A DNA stretch of 64,000 bases from Serripes groenlandicus (lineage: Eukaryota > Mollusca > Bivalvia > Cardiida > Cardiidae): contig JASEVX010000006.1 of assembly GCA_031761405.1 (NCBI GenBank), positions 29,672,883 through 29,736,882 of the forward strand, read 5' to 3'. Shown here piece by piece: positions 62,175-64,000 of this stretch (positions within the stretch are counted from its first letter, which is position 1; every line of letters begins with the position of its first letter). The position numbers and the translations under genes are program-made. The notes below the pieces were generated by a model. The model was given only the letters and a program-made list of their open reading frames with translations, ran no database searches and was not told where the DNA came from.

Positions 62175-62388
62175 CCCTATCCCTCATATAGACGTTTTTT
62201 GGCGCCTCTGCAGCACACAGCTTTTTTGAAAACATAGTGACAAAAGACGAAATTGCTCAAAGCAAGCAATTTCTCCTTTTGCCACAATGTTTTCCGCTTT
62301 TAGTCATAGGTTAACCATTCAATTATCGAAATTTCTATCTTAAGACAAAAAAGTTGTGTGCTGCAGAATTGTCGTATGAGGGAAAGGG
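62175..62388 (-). mobile_element. MITE copy inside R2
   Basis: CCCTATCCCTCATATAGACG to GAGGGAAAGGG, flanked by ATAA and TTTA. R1 has no MITE at the equivalent place (CCTTGGTAAACACTAGC). Confidence 0.88.
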
Positions 62389-62644
62389 TTTACATTAATC
62401 ATATGCTGAAATAATTCTTTAATGACACAACAGTGACCTCAATTTGTGTTAATAAACAACTCAAAGTTGAGATTGATTTAAGAATATACACATTTGTCAC
62501 TACATTATTAAACAATAATTAATCAGGTGAATCCAAATATTTGTTAGTGTATACATGTGTGTAGCTTAGTAACCAAACTTTTTTTTTCTTCCAATAAAAT
62601 GATGAGGACCTGCAGCTTTTATTTTACTTTCCTCATTCAATCTA
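62389..62644 (-). repeat. Right arm of the inverted duplication (R2)
   Basis: Reverse complement of 60306-60559, nearly identical, including the paired stretches CTTCCAATAAAATGATGAGG and TACTTTCCTCATTCAATC. Confidence 0.9.
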
Positions 62645-62940
62645 TCTTACTCGACACTCGACCATTCTTACTCGACACTCGACCGTTCTTACTCGACACT
62701 CGACCATTCTTACTCGACACTCGACCATTCTTACTCGACACTCGACCGTTCTTACTCGACACTCGACCATTCTTACTCGACACTCGACCATTCTTACTCG
62801 ACACTCGACCGTTCTTACTCGACACTCGACCATTCTTACTCGACACTCGACCGTTCTTACTCGACACTCGACCATTCTTACTCGACACTCGACCGTTCTT
62901 ACTCGACACTCGACCATTCTTACTCGACACTCGACCCTCG
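62645..62940 (-). repeat. 21-bp minisatellite, array R2, about 14 copies
   Basis: Same unit as 60003-60305 on the other strand (TTCTTACTCGACACTCGACC). Copy number is about the same as in L and twice that of R1. Confidence 0.95.
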
Positions 62941-62949
62941 ACCAAAAGT

Positions 62950-63324
62950 GACACACTAATAACTCATGGTACAGATACATGCCCTACATCCATGTATCAA
63001 CTGGACAGAAAGAATTAATTATCATCCCTTTAGATGAATGCCTGACAGAGTAACAAAACATTTATTAACCCTCTACTCTTTTTCCCAGATACACAAAACT
63101 TTTTGAAATGCCTTCGCTCCAAATAAATATTTTTTAAAACATTGTGGAAATTTAGAAATTTCTTATCAAGGAAAAAGTAGAAGCAATATAGAAAACATTG
63201 TGCATTGCAAAATCTTCTTTTCATTCCTCTCTGAAAGTGGATGGGACACTTATTGGTTTGGAAGATCCTTCCACAATGTTGATCCATCTTTCAGTCCGTA
63301 CTAGTACCTAGTTATATTAGGAAA
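62950..63324. other. No gene; MITE remnants
   Basis: 63065-63190 contains AAAACATTGTGGAAATTTAG and GAAAACATTGTGC phrases of the MITE family without termini. The minus frame at 63030-63287 is unsupported. Confidence 0.4.
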
Positions 63325-63556
63325 ATTTATTGTTTGGTGTTTTACCCCACTATCAACAATTGTTCAGTTATATCATGGCATTTCCTTGGTAAGTTGTCTG
63401 TACTACTGGTCCATTTATCCTGACACCAGCTAGTCAGTCTTAATGCTAACCCCGCAACCCTGAGCGCCAAGGAGGGCAGCCATTACTACCGTTTTTTTAG
63501 GGGGGATCATACCCACGACCTCCTGCACCAGGGATGGACGCTCTACCAATACACCA
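63325..63556 (-). mobile_element. tRNA-headed SINE, family 3
   Basis: The body has CAGTTATATCATGGCATTTCC and AACCCTGAGCGCCAAGGAGGG. The minus-strand head has GTGTATTGGTAGAGCG (A-box region) and GGTCGTGGGTATGATCC (B-box region). It is interrupted near its 5' end by the SINE at 63557. Confidence 0.78.
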
Positions 63557-63708
63557 GTCTATGGGGAAAAGCAGCCAGTTGCTTGGGAAGATTGTTGTGT
63601 GGAGTACTGGTGTGCGAAAACCAGGAAACATATGAGTAGGTGAACTGGCCGCCGTGATATGACTGAGAAATTGTTAAAAACGGCGTTAAACCCCAATCAA
63701 TCAATCAA
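63557..63708 (+). mobile_element. 5'-truncated SINE family 1 inserted in another SINE
   Basis: It has the body (GCAGCCAGTTGCTTGGG, GGTGAACTGGCCGCCGTG) and the (ATCA)n tail but no tRNA head. A perfect 15-bp duplication TCTACCAATACACCA lies at 63542-63556 and 63709-63723. This is the usual product of incomplete target-primed reverse transcription. Confidence 0.93.
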
Positions 63709-63723
63709 TCTACCAATACACCA

Positions 63724-64000
63724 TTGACGCGATCGTTATCATGAGAAGAGAAACAATACAAGAAACATAAATATTGCATATCTAATTTTAGAGCACCTGA
63801 GCATAAGGCTCAAGGTCATCTATTTTTATCACTGTCCATTCGTTCATCGTCTGTCCGTCTTTATCATGAACCACTGGGTTAATTTCGATTCAACTTCTGA
63901 GGAAAGTTTTGATTTTTCTTCTCTGAAGCTGCTTGTCTGATTGCAGGATAATTTGGCAGAAATGTTCCTTAAGTGACCCTTTACTAAATTGGACGAGCTA
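63724..64000 (+). mobile_element. AGCTCAC-type hairpin-capped element, runs off the window
   Basis: TTAGAGCACCTGAGCATAAGG at about 63789, then TGTCCATTCGTTCATCGTCTG and core phrases (AGTGACCCTTTACTAAATTGG). Only the 5' part is in the window. Confidence 0.5.

Noticed and set aside
59935..63018. Several 80-150 codon frames with repeated LLDTRPF or GRVSSKN
   Set aside because: These are products of the 21-bp minisatellite read in different frames and strands, present at L, R1 and R2 alike.
1..64000. CRISPR array, bacterial operon, phage or plasmid origin
   Set aside because: Tandem repeats here are contiguous or diverged without uniform unique spacers, and there are no bacterial-type genes or ribosome-binding sites.

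Overview
This window reads as repeat-rich animal nuclear DNA, most likely from a mollusc and probably a bivalve. That assignment is inference. It rests on AT-rich, intron-like sequence with no bacterial-style gene packing, several tRNA-headed SINE families ending in (ATCA)n or similar tails, many hairpin-capped elements with tandem-repeat cores like those described as Helitron/Helentron-associated elements in bivalves, and one DIRS-type retrotransposon. I found no host protein-coding gene that I can defend. The only long meaningful reading frames belong to the DIRS element; the other long frames run through minisatellites.

Layout. 1-6034: a short tandem duplication, MITEs, a 380-bp unit in three tandem copies (1643-2786) and a 39-bp minisatellite (4672-5536). 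6035-12999: a MITE split by a structurally complete DIRS element (6212-12960) with 149-bp inverted terminal repeats, a Gag-like ORF, a broken RT/RNase H frame, an apparently intact tyrosine recombinase and an internal complementary region that matches both element ends. 13000-22300: dense MITEs, SINEs and a short hairpin-capped element. 22299-26845: three hairpin-capped tandem-core elements, one of them inside a larger unknown repeat that has an inverted partner at 51897-53295. 26926-40538: the densest MITE field, with a 36-bp minisatellite and several SINEs. 40556-54360: more hairpin-capped elements, one nested in another, SINEs and the inverted partner repeat. 56565-57845: a 32-bp minisatellite. 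60003-62945: a three-copy inverted and direct duplication carrying a 21-bp minisatellite. 63325-63723: a SINE inserted in another SINE.

The dominant feature is one family of about 65 complete or partial miniature elements (160-300 bp). They have CCCTTTCC...GGAAAGGG ends, TTAA target duplications (piggyBac-like), conserved subterminal CTGCAGCAGACG/CGTCTGCTGCAG boxes and a central hairpin whose two arms change together between copies. They interrupt SINEs, hairpin-capped elements and each other, and in five places two copies abut with a single shared TTAA. No transposase source for them is visible here. MITE strand convention used below: '+' means the end with the ACAATTCTGCAGCAGACG-like box comes first and the GGCGTCAGAAAGCGTCT-like end comes last.

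All alignments and counts were made by eye; boundaries are good to a few bases where duplications are seen and looser elsewhere.
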